Below, piece after piece: positions 47,248-56,651 of a stretch of DNA of 64,000 nt. This DNA is from Chryseobacterium potabilaquae. GTDB taxonomy: Bacteria; Bacteroidota; Bacteroidia; Flavobacteriales; Weeksellaceae. Positions within the stretch are counted from its first letter, which is position 1. Every line of letters starts with the position of its first letter. Location: the NCBI RefSeq assembly GCF_902728265.1, contig NZ_CACVBR010000009.1:42116-106115 (forward strand), read 5' to 3'. The notes beneath the pieces are model-generated. The model was given only the letters and a program-made list of their open reading frames with translations, was not told where the DNA came from and made no database searches. The translations under genes were made by a program, and so were the position numbers.

Positions 47248-47583
47248 AATTTTAGAAGTGATCAATTATGATTTAAAATAGTAAAACTAAAAGCGTATGA
47301 GAAACTTGTCTTTTAGTGGGAATCAAGGATCTTAGAGTTCGAAATTCTTCAAAAAAATCCTTTTTAAAAGAAAATATTGAAATTTGAATAGATGAATTCT
47401 ATAATTTTAATTTTGTTGATTTTTAAATTTTATAGATAATTTAATGGGAAATAGAGAATTTTATGTCTTGTTTTTTGTTTTTTTAATTCTGAAATATCAT
47501 TAATTCTACGACGTAGAATGGATGGTGGAAAATATGATACATCCAATATTTTTCCTTAAATTCGCATAAAAATTTTTATACTA
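47248..47583. promoter_or_regulatory. Leader region of lpdA with a 17-bp palindrome
   Basis: This is a 336-base gap without a gene. The only clear structure is ATTCTACG-A-CGTAGAAT (47503-47519), a perfect 8-bp inverted repeat with one central base, 65 bases before the lpdA start; it could be an operator or a regulatory hairpin. Confidence 0.45.
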
Positions 47584-48972
47584 ATGAACTACGATATTAT
47601 TGTCATCGGAAGTGGTCCTGGTGGATATGTTACAGCAATTAGAGCTGCTCAATTGGGTTTCAAAACTGCAATTATCGAGAAAGAAAATTTAGGAGGAATT
47701 TGCCTTAACTGGGGATGTATTCCGACTAAAGCTTTATTGAAATCGGCTCAAGTATTTCATTATATCAATCATGCAGAGGACTATGGTTTGAATAAAATGG
47801 AAGGAAGCTTTGAGTTTCCGAATGTTATTCAAAGAAGTCGTGGAGTGGCTAATAAAATGAGCAAAGGGATTGAATTTTTGATGAAGAAGAATAAGATTGA
47901 TGTCATTCTTGGGACTGCAAAAGTTCAAAAAGGTAAAAAAGTTTCTGTTACGGATAACGATGGTAAAGTTACTGAATATTCAGCCAACCATATCATCATA
48001 GCGACAGGTGCTCGTTCAAGAGAACTACCTAATTTACCACAAGATGGTAAAAAAGTAATAGGATATAGACAGGCATTATCTCTTCCTGAGCAACCTAAAT
48101 CTATGATTGTTGTAGGTTCTGGAGCTATTGGAGTAGAGTTTGCCGATTTTTATAATACAATGGGAACTAAAGTAACTGTTGTAGAATTTATGCCAAACAT
48201 TGTTCCGGTAGAGGATGAGGAAATTTCTAAACATTTAGAAAAGTCTCTGAAAAAATCAGGAATTGAAATTATGACAAATGCGTCTGTAGAAAGTGTTGAT
48301 ACCAGCGGAGAAGGAGTAAAAGCAAACGTTAAAACGGCAAAAGGAAATATAACCCTTGAAGCCGATATTTTATTGTCAGCTGTAGGTATTGCTGCTAATA
48401 TTGAAAATATTGGTCTGGAGGAAGTAGGTATACAGACAGATAAAGGAAGAGTTTTAGTCAATGAATGGTATGAAACTTCAGTGCCAGGTTACTATGCGAT
48501 CGGAGATATTATTCCAACTCAGGCGTTAGCACACGTTGCTTCCGCAGAAGGAATTACTTGTGTAGAGAAAATCAAAGGAATGCATGTAGAGAAAATTGAT
48601 TACGGCAATATCCCGGGATGTACTTACTGTCATCCGGAAGTAGCATCTGTTGGTCTTACTGAAAAGCAAGCTAAAGAGAAGGGATATGAAATTAAAGTTG
48701 GAAAATTCCCTCTTTCAGCAAGTGGAAAAGCAACAGCCAATGGAAATACAGATGGATTTATTAAAGTGATTTTTGATGCTAAATATGGAGAATGGCTAGG
48801 TTGTCATATGATTGGAGAAGGAGTAACTGATATGGTGGCGGAAGCAGTAGTAGCAAGAAAGCTGGAGACCACTGGTCATGAAATTATTAAATCAATACAT
48901 CCTCACCCAACTGTTTCTGAGGCTATTATGGAAGCGGCAGCGGCAGCGTACGGGGAAGTAATCCATATCTAA
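47584..48972 (+). CDS. lpdA: Dihydrolipoamide dehydrogenase (E3)
   Basis: A 462-aa flavoprotein disulfide reductase. It has FAD motif VIGSGPGGYVTAIRA, the redox disulfide GGICLNWGCIPTKALLKSA, the NAD motif VVGSGAIGVEFA, and the C-terminal His-Glu pair in HPHPTVSEAIMEAA. It re-oxidises lipoyl domains of the 2-oxoacid dehydrogenase complexes, including that of the E1 fusion 7 kb upstream. Single gene ending at a terminator. Confidence 0.95.
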   Translation: MNYDIIVIGSGPGGYVTAIRAAQLGFKTAIIEKENLGGICLNWGCIPTKALLKSAQVFHYINHAEDYGLNKMEGSFEFPNVIQRSRGVANKMSKGIEFLMKKNKIDVILGTAKVQKGKKVSVTDNDGKVTEYSANHIIIATGARSRELPNLPQDGKKVIGYRQALSLPEQPKSMIVVGSGAIGVEFADFYNTMGTKVTVVEFMPNIVPVEDEEISKHLEKSLKKSGIEIMTNASVESVDTSGEGVKANVKTAKGNITLEADILLSAVGIAANIENIGLEEVGIQTDKGRVLVNEWYETSVPGYYAIGDIIPTQALAHVASAEGITCVEKIKGMHVEKIDYGNIPGCTYCHPEVASVGLTEKQAKEKGYEIKVGKFPLSASGKATANGNTDGFIKVIFDAKYGEWLGCHMIGEGVTDMVAEAVVARKLETTGHEIIKSIHPHPTVSEAIMEAAAAAYGEVIHI

Positions 48973-48998
48973 TTCATACAAAGTAAAAACTAAATATA

Positions 48999-49027
48999 AA
49001 AAGCTCAGATAACCTCTGGGCTTTTTT
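48999..49027 (+). terminator. Terminator of lpdA
   Basis: AAAAGCTCAGA pairs with TCTGGGCTTTT (one wobble) around TAACC and runs into T residues, 26 bases after the lpdA stop. Confidence 0.8.
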
Positions 49028-49042
49028 AACCTCAATCACAAT

Positions 49043-49645
49043 ATGAAAAAAAATACTTTTTTATTCCTATTTTTCTGTTTTACCTTTCTTTTTTCCCAAG
49101 AGAAGTCTAATAAGTATACAGAAAACTATTTTCCTATAAAATACATTTTAAAAAAGTCAAAAGATACTGTAAAAACAAAGGTGCAAAATGTAGGTATAGA
49201 ATCAAATAAGGAATTTTCTCCTATTACCTATATTCATAATATGTATGTTTTAAATTCTTCAGGAGACAAAATAAAGATTGCTGAAGACACCATACAATAT
49301 ATGCAAATTACCGATCTTAAAAATGTAAAAAGGAGATTTATATCCTCAGCTTCTATTCTTTCTAAAGACATAGGATTACTTGAAATCATGTACAAAGGTA
49401 AAATTTCATGGTATAGAAATAATTATTACAAAGGGCCAATCTATACAGCGAAAATATCTAAAAGAGATTTTTTATTAAATCATAAGAATAAGACTGTTAC
49501 AGAAATAGGTTTTATGTCACCGGGAGTGAGGGATCAACTGAAAGAAATATTTTCGATATATCCGGATTTAACCTCAATGGTGGATTCGATGGTAGTAGAT
49601 ACTGATTTATTGAAAATACTTAGGCTTTACGATCGAAAGAAGTGA
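49043..49645 (+). CDS. Exported protein of unknown function
   Basis: A 200-aa protein with signal peptide (MKKNTFLFLFFCFTFLFSQ). The body is basic and beta-rich (EFSPITYIHNMYVLNSSGDK; GLLEIMYKGKISWYRNNYY), with a helical end. No domain recognised. Single gene after lpdA. Confidence 0.65.
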   Translation: MKKNTFLFLFFCFTFLFSQEKSNKYTENYFPIKYILKKSKDTVKTKVQNVGIESNKEFSPITYIHNMYVLNSSGDKIKIAEDTIQYMQITDLKNVKRRFISSASILSKDIGLLEIMYKGKISWYRNNYYKGPIYTAKISKRDFLLNHKNKTVTEIGFMSPGVRDQLKEIFSIYPDLTSMVDSMVVDTDLLKILRLYDRKK

Positions 49646-49776
49646 TAAAATATCTTGAAATTCCTTTGAATATTTTCTTAATATAATTTTTTTATTTAAA
49701 ATAACCTTAAAATTGATATATTTCAAAAAAATAATCTGATTTTATCATGTTGTTTTCATAACTTTATTTTATGAAC

Positions 49777-50577
49777 ATGGAGAAAGTAGGACTTGTTTTG
49801 TCAGGAGGCGGCACAAAAGGGATTGCACATGCAGGGGTTTTAAAATTCCTGAAAGAGAAAAATATAGATATAGATATTATATCATGTTGTAGTGCCGGCT
49901 CTATTGTAGGGTGCCTTTATGCAGTAGGTAAAACACCAGAAGAGATTGTAGAGTTTTTTAATTCTGTGTATTTTTTTAATTGGAAACACTTTACCTTCAA
50001 TCAGCCGGGATTTGTATCATCCGTAATTTTTAGAAATTATTTAAACCCTATTTTTCATGATATGAAATTAGGAGATTTGAAGAAAGAAGTGAAAATTGTG
50101 GCTACTGAGCTTGTGGGGGGAACGCAGAAAATATTTGATAATAACTTTAAGGTAGTAGATGCAATCATTGCTTCATGTTCTATTCCGGGGATTACAACAC
50201 CTTATATCATTGATGATGAAATGTATTGTGATGGAGGAGTACTGAATAACTTTCCTGCGGATATTATCCGAGAAGAATGTAATAAACTCATTGGGGTTTT
50301 TGTATCACCACCTCACGATATTAATATACACGATTTAAAATCGATAAAAGCAATTGTAGCCCGCTCTTACGATCTTCTTTCTTATCGAATAGAGAAAGTA
50401 AAGTTTGATTATTGCGATTGGTTTATTTCTTCACAAGAGTTGTCCACTTTTGGAACCTTTGAACGAAAGAAAGATCGATTAAATCAAATTTTTAATATAG
50501 GATATAATGCCGCTGCAGATAGTTTTGCAGAAAGTAAATTTTCTAAAGACTACGTTATAAAAACATCAGCAAATTGA
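49777..50577 (+). CDS. Patatin-like phospholipase with altered nucleophile elbow
   Basis: A 266-aa patatin-like protein. It has the oxyanion block VLSGGGTKGIAHAGVLKFL, the nucleophile region CCSAGSIVGCLYAVG and the Asp in YCDGGVLNNFPADI. The nucleophile elbow normally reads GxSxG; here the first Gly is Cys (CCSAG). The Ser and the DGG Asp are intact, so activity is likely. It hydrolyses acyl chains of lipids. Start preferred at 49777; another ATG two codons earlier. Its end overlaps the convergent ade gene by 28 bases. Confidence 0.85.
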   Translation: MEKVGLVLSGGGTKGIAHAGVLKFLKEKNIDIDIISCCSAGSIVGCLYAVGKTPEEIVEFFNSVYFFNWKHFTFNQPGFVSSVIFRNYLNPIFHDMKLGDLKKEVKIVATELVGGTQKIFDNNFKVVDAIIASCSIPGITTPYIIDDEMYCDGGVLNNFPADIIREECNKLIGVFVSPPHDINIHDLKSIKAIVARSYDLLSYRIEKVKFDYCDWFISSQELSTFGTFERKKDRLNQIFNIGYNAAADSFAESKFSKDYVIKTSAN

Positions 50578-52178
50578 AATTCTTTTCCATTAAAAAGACC
50601 TTTATCACTAAGTTTTAATTCTGGAATGACTAATAATGCCATGAAAGATAGGCTCATATAAGGAGCTTTTAAGGTACTACCTAATTTCTTTGCATGCAAA
50701 TCTAATGTAATGTAGTCCGCAGCTACTTTTTCAGCGGAACAGTTGGTCATAATACCAGCGATAGGCAATTCTAAAACCAATTCTTCAGTTTCGGTAGCTA
50801 GTGAGATACCTCCTTTAGCTCTAATGATAGCATTGACTGCTTTACACATATCTTCATCATTAGTTCCAACCACTACGATGTTGTGAGAATCATGAGCTAC
50901 ACAAGATGCGATTGCTCCTGTTTTGAGGCCAACATTTTTTATAAATGCAACGGAAACCGGAGCATCATGATAGCGATTAACAACAGCAATTTTTAAAATA
51001 TCTTCTTCAATATTAGATTCAGCATAGCCTTCTATATCTAATGTATTCATGTGAAGCTCATGAGTAATAAGTTGTCTGTCTAAGACTTCGATTACCCGAA
51101 TTTTCTCACTTTTAGTTTTAATCTTAAAATCGTAAGGTTGCTTTGGATTACAATGAAATTTATTGACTACAGCTGCTTCTACAGATTGAATATATGAATG
51201 GCCATTTTCTGCCACAAGAATACCGTTTATATAGGTTTTTAAAATTGTGAAATTTTCCAAATTATCAATTATAATAAAGTCGGCATTGTCACCAGGTTGT
51301 AATAAACCTATCGGAAGATGGTAATGCTTTATGACATTATAAGAAGAGGCTCTTAATACATCATACAGATCATGACCATATTCAAGTGCTCGTTTTACAT
51401 GATAATTGATATGGGATTCAATTAAATCGTCTGGATGTTTATCATCACAGCAAAACATTATTTGATCAGGAAACTCTTTTAATAATGGAATAAGGGTTTC
51501 GAAATTTTTAGCAGCACTTCCTTCCCTGATCATGATGTTAACACCATATTTCAATTTTTCTAAGGCTTCAGTATAACCAAAACATTCATGATCTGTGGTG
51601 ATGCCGGCTGAAAAATAACGCTGCATATCTTCCCCCATAAGACCGGGAGCGTGCCCATCAATAGGTTTTTTATATTGTTTGGCGAGTGAGAGTTTTTTGA
51701 GAACATTTGTATCTTGATAAATAACTCCGGGAAAATTCATCATTTCGGCGAGGTAAACAATTTCTTCACGATTCAGAAGCTTTTCTATATCATGAGCGTC
51801 GATGACAGCGCCTGCGGTTTCAAAATCGGTAGCCGGAACACAAGATGGAGCTCCAAAATAAAAATGAAAAGGGACTTTTTTAGCATTTTCAATCATATAC
51901 TCAACTCCTGAAACGCCCAATACATTGGCAATTTCGTGAGGATCCGAAATAGTTCCCACACTTCCATGTTGTACTGCAATTCGAGCAAACTCAGAAGGAA
52001 CAAGCATACTACTTTCTATATGAACATGAGAATCAATAAAACCAGGTAAAATATAGGTGTCAAGTACTTCATTAATTCTTTTAATCGAACTAATTTTACC
52101 ATTATCTACTATAATTTCAGCAGGATAAGTTTCTCTAGAAACAATATCAATTAAGTTGGATTGTATTGTAAATGTCAT
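50550..52178 (-). CDS. ade: Adenine deaminase
   Basis: A 542-aa Ade protein. The metal-binding site is PGFIDSHVHIESSMLVPSEFARI, further blocks are DPHEIANVLGVSGVEYMI, HAPGLMGEDMQRYFSAGI and TDHECFGYTEALEKL, and the C-terminal domain has SVAFIKNVGLKTGAIASCVAHDSHNI. Converts adenine to hypoxanthine in purine salvage. An in-frame ATG at 52211 adds 11 residues and is unlikely. 3' overlap with the patatin gene. Confidence 0.95.
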   Translation of the reverse strand: MTFTIQSNLIDIVSRETYPAEIIVDNGKISSIKRINEVLDTYILPGFIDSHVHIESSMLVPSEFARIAVQHGSVGTISDPHEIANVLGVSGVEYMIENAKKVPFHFYFGAPSCVPATDFETAGAVIDAHDIEKLLNREEIVYLAEMMNFPGVIYQDTNVLKKLSLAKQYKKPIDGHAPGLMGEDMQRYFSAGITTDHECFGYTEALEKLKYGVNIMIREGSAAKNFETLIPLLKEFPDQIMFCCDDKHPDDLIESHINYHVKRALEYGHDLYDVLRASSYNVIKHYHLPIGLLQPGDNADFIIIDNLENFTILKTYINGILVAENGHSYIQSVEAAVVNKFHCNPKQPYDFKIKTKSEKIRVIEVLDRQLITHELHMNTLDIEGYAESNIEEDILKIAVVNRYHDAPVSVAFIKNVGLKTGAIASCVAHDSHNIVVVGTNDEDMCKAVNAIIRAKGGISLATETEELVLELPIAGIMTNCSAEKVAADYITLDLHAKKLGSTLKAPYMSLSFMALLVIPELKLSDKGLFNGKEFQFADVFIT

Positions 52179-52272
52179 GTTTATTTTTGTGTATTGGATC
52201 AGTAACAGCAATATAAGAAATTGATGCTAAAAAATTAAATATAAAATGGTATTGTAAGTCTTGAAAATTGGT

Positions 52273-52983
52273 TTAATAAAGAATTTCAGCTTGAGTATAA
52301 TGGGCAAATGCTTGTTCGAGAGTGTCAAACTTCCCTTTAAATTCATCAATTGGACAATCTTGAAGTATATTTCCTTTGTGAATAAGAATCACTCGTGAAC
52401 ATAATGCTTCTACTTCTTGCATAATATGAGTAGAGAGGAGAACGGTTTTTTGTTGGCCAATTTCTTTTATTACATTTCGTATCTCAATAATTTGATTGGG
52501 ATCCAATCCATTTGTCGGCTCATCTAATATTAATAAATCAGGTTGGTGGATAATGGCCTGAGCAAGTCCGACTCTTTGCTTATATCCTTTTGAAAGTTGC
52601 CCGATTTTCTTAGATTTTTCGGGAGTAATACCTACAAGTTCAATAACTTCATCTATTTTAAATGATGAAATTTTGTGAATATTAGCTACAAACTGAAGAT
52701 ATTCCTTTACATACATTTCTAAATATAAAGGATTATTTTCTGGTAAAAAGCCCATGTTTTTTTTGCTTTCGATGGGATATTCTGAAATGTTTTTTTTATT
52801 AAAAATGATTTCACCCTCATCTATTTTTAGAGCCCCTACAATTGATTTCATTAAAGTTGATTTCCCGGCTCCGTTAGGTCCTAGTAAACCGATGATCTCA
52901 TTCTTCTCAATCGAGATATTGACCTTATTAAGAGCTATTTGTTCACCAAAGGTTTTGGTTAAATTAATTATTTGAAGAGACAT
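52273..52983 (-). CDS. gldA: Gliding-motility-type ABC transporter ATPase (GldA-like)
   Basis: A 236-aa ABC ATPase with Walker A GLLGPNGAGKSTLMKS, signature LSKGYKQRVG, Walker B LLILDEPTNGLDP and switch His in LSTHIMQ. The segment MGFLPENNPLYLEMYVKEYL matches GldA of Flavobacterium. GldA works with GldF and GldG; neither is beside it here, which is usual. In this lineage the gene is kept even in non-gliding strains. Start taken at 52983, since the upstream 17 codons are hydrophobic and unlike the family. Confidence 0.82.
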   Translation of the reverse strand: MSLQIINLTKTFGEQIALNKVNISIEKNEIIGLLGPNGAGKSTLMKSIVGALKIDEGEIIFNKKNISEYPIESKKNMGFLPENNPLYLEMYVKEYLQFVANIHKISSFKIDEVIELVGITPEKSKKIGQLSKGYKQRVGLAQAIIHQPDLLILDEPTNGLDPNQIIEIRNVIKEIGQQKTVLLSTHIMQEVEALCSRVILIHKGNILQDCPIDEFKGKFDTLEQAFAHYTQAEILY

Positions 52984-53022
52984 ACTGTATATAATGATCT
53001 TTTTTACAAAAATAGAAATAAA

Positions 53023-53047
53023 AAACTCATCCAAGTAGAATGAGTTT
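53023..53047 (-). terminator. Terminator of the gene at 53082
   Basis: A stem of eight pairs (53023-53030 with 53040-53047) followed on the minus strand by six T residues. Confidence 0.7.
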
Positions 53048-53081
53048 AAATATATTTATTTTCTAGCTTTTGACCTTATCA

Positions 53082-53609
53082 TTAGAGGGAAGAAGGAGTA
53101 GCTGTAGAAGTTGTATCTTGATTACTTGTTTTATTTATCATTCCTGATCTTTCATACAGAGTTGCTTTGCCATTGGTTTTTCCAAAGATTCTATCAACTT
53201 GTTTTCTTGTCAGAAATTGCGATTTCCCAATGTATTTTTTGTTCTTATTAATGTATTGAATAAATTGAACAGTCGTTTGACCGTAATTTTTTTCATAATG
53301 AAGTTCGATAATATCATTGGGGAGTTCCAAAATAACATTTTCTTCTGGCATAGTAGTAAAACCTCCTGTAATCAATTGATATAAACCAGATACATCTCCT
53401 TCCATATTTTGAAAAGAAAAAGATCTGAAAGTATTTAAATTAGCAGTATTAAGATCTTGATAATAGATAGTAAATCTATCCTCTTTTTTATATAAACCAA
53501 CAGAGTTATCTTTACCTATTTCCACTAATGTTTCATTTTTCAACACTTTTATTTGTGAGAAAACTGAAATACCGAACATACAAGTAACTAGTAGAATTAT
53601 TTTTCTCAT
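53082..53609 (-). CDS. Exported protein of unknown function
   Basis: A 175-aa protein with signal peptide (MRKIILLVTCMFGISVFSQ) and a beta-rich body (LVEIGKDNSVGLYKKEDRFTIYY; GLYQLITGGFTTMPEENVI), ending in a Ser/Thr-rich low-complexity tail (NQDTTSTATPSSL). It looks like a conserved flavobacterial periplasmic protein; no domain is recognised. Located upstream of gldA in the same direction with a terminator between. Confidence 0.7.
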   Translation of the reverse strand: MRKIILLVTCMFGISVFSQIKVLKNETLVEIGKDNSVGLYKKEDRFTIYYQDLNTANLNTFRSFSFQNMEGDVSGLYQLITGGFTTMPEENVILELPNDIIELHYEKNYGQTTVQFIQYINKNKKYIGKSQFLTRKQVDRIFGKTNGKATLYERSGMINKTSNQDTTSTATPSSL

Positions 53610-54600
53610 TTGAATGAATTTTGATGTTATATAAATTTGGTGTAATTTATTAAAAGGGAATTAAAATCATTAAATAAATTTCCAATATCCATAAGCAAAA
53701 GTAACATTTTTTTTTTATATTTATAAATAGAAGAAAATCGTTGTTATGCATTCCGTGCTAGTTCGTGAAGTTCTTATGAGAGCCAAAATGACGAATACCA
53801 ACCTGACTCGAAATCTTAAAAAAAGCTAAATAACGTATTAAAAAAATTAAACGCTATACTTGGGAATGACTATTTATTATTTAATTTCAAATATCAAAAT
53901 CATATAATTTGCATTAAAGATCTTAAAATAAAAGATTGTCGTTTTGCGGGTTTTTGTAGTAGATACGGTAATGTGTAAATTAAATTCTTTCTCATCAGTG
54001 TGCTATTTTAAATTATTGTTACAAATATAACAAAAATATTTAAACAGTTTTTTATTGATGTTAAATATTAATATAGACTTTTTATAATTTGAGTGAAAAT
54101 GTGATTAATATAGAAACGTATCAATTTTATTATATTTTAATCATATTGTATTTTGGTTTTGTTTTCCTTCAATGAAAGGATATATAGATGTGTTAAGTTG
54201 AATAGGTAGGGTAATATTATGTGATGTTTATATCAATGAGTAAGATAAGATCGATGAGCTAAACTGAAACCTCTTTTTTGAGCTCTTTTTTAAAGCTCAG
54301 ATAGTTAAACATTGTTTAGGATCAAGAGACTGCTCTTTTTTCATTATTATTTTTTTCAGTGTTTTTTGCGATGATTTTCTATAGGCTATATTGCTGTTTT
54401 TATAACTTGGTCATTACATTGTGGAGCTATTATTTTTCTGGCTTCCCAATTTAGCTTTTCTATAAGATGGGGCAGTGCGAGGTCCCGCGTGAGGCCAATT
54501 GTTCCAACCAAATGTGGTCGTAGTTGAAATTTTAATGGTTCGATAGGAATGGATAATTATAATATAATGAGGGATGTTTTTAAACCTATATAGAAAAAAA
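53610..54600. other. One-kilobase gene-poor stretch with possible remnants
   Basis: No intact gene is supported in about 1 kb. Two islands are richer in G+C than the rest. At 53746-53829 a 27-aa frame reads MHSVLVREVLMRAKMTNTNL... At 54386-54556 (minus) a 56-codon frame contains LRPHLVGTIGLTRDLALPHL and ends with a stop. Neither matches a protein I know, and neither has a clear start context. Their composition suggests debris of a lost gene or insertion. Confidence 0.3.
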
Positions 54601-54632
54601 GAAATAAATAGACAGTTCTGTCTATTTATTTC
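54601..54632. promoter_or_regulatory. TetR-type operator
   Basis: A perfect inverted repeat with 15-bp arms (GAAATAAATAGACAG and its complement) around TT. The core ATAGACAG-TT-CTGTCTAT is a typical TetR-family operator. It lies just before the -7 element TACCTTTG (54635-54642) of the tetR-type gene, so binding would block the promoter. Confidence 0.82.
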
Positions 54633-54634
54633 TT

Positions 54635-54642
54635 TACCTTTG
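54635..54642 (+). promoter_or_regulatory. -7 element close to the tetR start
   Basis: TACCTTTG ends only 4 bases before the ATG at 54647. Transcription would begin at or slightly beyond that ATG, so the mRNA may be nearly leaderless, or a downstream start is used. Confidence 0.5.
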
Positions 54643-54646
54643 TTTT

Positions 54647-55210
54647 ATGAAACAGAGAGGACAAGTTGTAATCGATAAAATACTAGACACGGCCGACCGG
54701 TTATTTTATTCGCAAGGCTACAGCAATACGGGGATTAATCAGATTATTGATGAAGCTGATATTGCAAAAGCATCTTTATATAAACACTTCGAAACAAAAG
54801 CCGATTTGCTGGTCGCATATGTTCAGCGGACACATCAGCTTTGGTTTACGAGATTGGAAACAGCTGTAAATAAGGTTTCTGATCCTAAAGAAAAAGTGCT
54901 GGCAATTTTTGACCATCATATTCAGCGACAGGAAATCCGGCAATTTGGAGGTTGCCCTTTTATCAAAGCTAATGATGAAGCTGGAACAGATGACCCACGT
55001 TTTTTGGCTGAAATTCAAGCCACGAAAATTCATAGTAAAGAATTCATCAAAACATTGGTTGAAAAATCAGGACATAAAAAGATATTGTCTGATGAAGAAT
55101 TGGTGGAAACTATTTATGTAATGTTGGAAGGTTCGATTGTGACGGCTTCCGTTTTCAAAAGAGCGGACGAAATTCAATCTGCAAAAAAAATTATTGAAAA
55201 ACTTATTTGA
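54647..55210 (+). CDS. TetR/AcrR-family regulator
   Basis: A 187-aa regulator with the TetR helix-turn-helix (KILDTADRLFYSQGYSNTGI ... DIAKASLYKHFETKADLL) and a helical C-terminal ligand domain. A near-perfect palindrome over its promoter implies autorepression, and the MFS transporter gene begins one base after its stop, so the exporter is the likely target. The inducer is probably a toxic compound carried by the exporter. Confidence 0.92.
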   Translation: MKQRGQVVIDKILDTADRLFYSQGYSNTGINQIIDEADIAKASLYKHFETKADLLVAYVQRTHQLWFTRLETAVNKVSDPKEKVLAIFDHHIQRQEIRQFGGCPFIKANDEAGTDDPRFLAEIQATKIHSKEFIKTLVEKSGHKKILSDEELVETIYVMLEGSIVTASVFKRADEIQSAKKIIEKLI

Positions 55211-55211
55211 A

Positions 55212-56651
55212 ATGAAAGAGATTAAAAATAAATGGCTCGAACTCATCATTGTATTATCGGCGCCATTATTGTCTGTTATTGATGTTTTCATCATTAATGT
55301 TGCGATTCCAACCATTAAAAAAGGAGTTCATGCAACCGATGGCGAAATACAGCTTGTCATTGCAGGATATTTATTGGGATATGCCGCGTTTCTGATAACG
55401 GGAGGTAGAGCAGGAGATCATTTCGGCAGAAAAAAAGTTTTCTTTTGGGGAATGTTTGCTTTTACGGTGGCTTCTTGTTTATGTGGATTATCACAAACGG
55501 CTTTACAACTTAATGTTACGAGATTTTTTCAAGGATTAAGTGCCTCATTTATGGTTCCGCAGACGATTGCGTTTATTCAGGTTTTATTTACGGATACTAA
55601 AGAACGTGCAAAAGCATTCGGATTGTACGGTATTACTCTTGGAACTGCCGCTGTAATTGGACAAGTTTTGGGTGGTTATTTGTCAGATATGCATTGGTTT
55701 ATAGAAGGTTGGAGATTGGTTTTCTTCATTAATTTACCCATTGGAATCATAACACTTTGGGCAACCCATAAATACGTTACAGAAACGGCAAAACATCAAA
55801 ACACAAAATTCGATTACACGGGAATTTTAATTTTAACATTGGCTTTATTTTCGTTAATTTATCCTCTAATTCAGGGACGTGAAGCGGGTTGGCCGTTGTG
55901 GAGTTTTGGATTGCTTATTTTGTCTGTTTTACTTTTTGTATTTTTTATTTATAATCAAAAAATTAAACTTTCCAATAATGGAAATCCATTAATTAATGTC
56001 AGATTATTTAAAATAAAAGATTTTAATATTGGTTTGGTTGCCGTATTATTTCATTTTATGTTACATACAGCTTATCTGTTGCTGAGTGCAGTTTATCTGC
56101 AAAACGGATTAGGGGTTTCGGCGTTGGATTCAGGATTATATTTTATCATTCCGGGGATTTTATTTATTGTGTCTTCTGTGATGGCTTCCCGACTAATTGT
56201 AAAATTGGGAAAAAGAGTATTACAGGTGGGAGTTGTGATTTTATTAATTGCATTTTACCTTCAAATGACACTTTGGAAACCGGGAATCAACACTTGGCTC
56301 ATCATAGGATTGATGGGAACTTGGGGATTTGGAAACGGGTTGGTACTTCCTTCATTATTAAATATAGCCTTGAAAAACGTTCCTTCTCAATATGCAGGTG
56401 CAGCAGCGGGGATTTACTCAACCTTTCAGCAAACGGCTTCTGCGTTGGGTGTGAGTATCATTGGCGGAGTATTTTTCTACTTCTCAAAAGAGGGTTGGCA
56501 AATGGCTTATCATTTTGGAATTATGTGTTTATTAATTTGCGTTGTCATGGTAGGATTGATGTTGCAATTGCTTCCAGGTACAAAAGCTGTAACCGAAGTC
56601 ACAAAAGAAATCTCAGAACAAAATGGAAAACCGGAAACAGTTGATATATAA
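55212..56651 (+). CDS. MFS drug exporter (DHA2/QacA-like)
   Basis: A 479-aa membrane protein with 12-14 helices. The motif LLGYAAFLITGGRAGDHFGRKKVFF is the MFS loop 2-3 signature, and RFFQGLSASFMVPQT and GLYGITLGTAAVIGQVLGGYL are typical of the DHA2 (14-helix) group. It likely exports drugs by proton antiport. It follows the TetR gene directly and overlaps the methyltransferase gene by 29 bases, indicating one operon. An upstream ATG at 55194 overlaps tetR and is less likely. Confidence 0.9.
   Translation: MKEIKNKWLELIIVLSAPLLSVIDVFIINVAIPTIKKGVHATDGEIQLVIAGYLLGYAAFLITGGRAGDHFGRKKVFFWGMFAFTVASCLCGLSQTALQLNVTRFFQGLSASFMVPQTIAFIQVLFTDTKERAKAFGLYGITLGTAAVIGQVLGGYLSDMHWFIEGWRLVFFINLPIGIITLWATHKYVTETAKHQNTKFDYTGILILTLALFSLIYPLIQGREAGWPLWSFGLLILSVLLFVFFIYNQKIKLSNNGNPLINVRLFKIKDFNIGLVAVLFHFMLHTAYLLLSAVYLQNGLGVSALDSGLYFIIPGILFIVSSVMASRLIVKLGKRVLQVGVVILLIAFYLQMTLWKPGINTWLIIGLMGTWGFGNGLVLPSLLNIALKNVPSQYAGAAAGIYSTFQQTASALGVSIIGGVFFYFSKEGWQMAYHFGIMCLLICVVMVGLMLQLLPGTKAVTEVTKEISEQNGKPETVDI

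Noticed and set aside
53746..53829. 27-aa frame MHSVLVREVLMRAKM...
   Set aside because: Too short and unmatched; could be real or debris, not supportable as a gene.
54386..54556. 56-codon minus-strand frame with LRPHLVGTIGLTRDL
   Set aside because: Coding-like composition but no start codon in context and no recognised family; kept only as a possible remnant in the 1-kb gap entry.
54460..54560. tRNA-like GC-rich segment with GGTTCGATAGG
   Set aside because: A T-loop-like string is present but no acceptor stem or anticodon arm can be formed.
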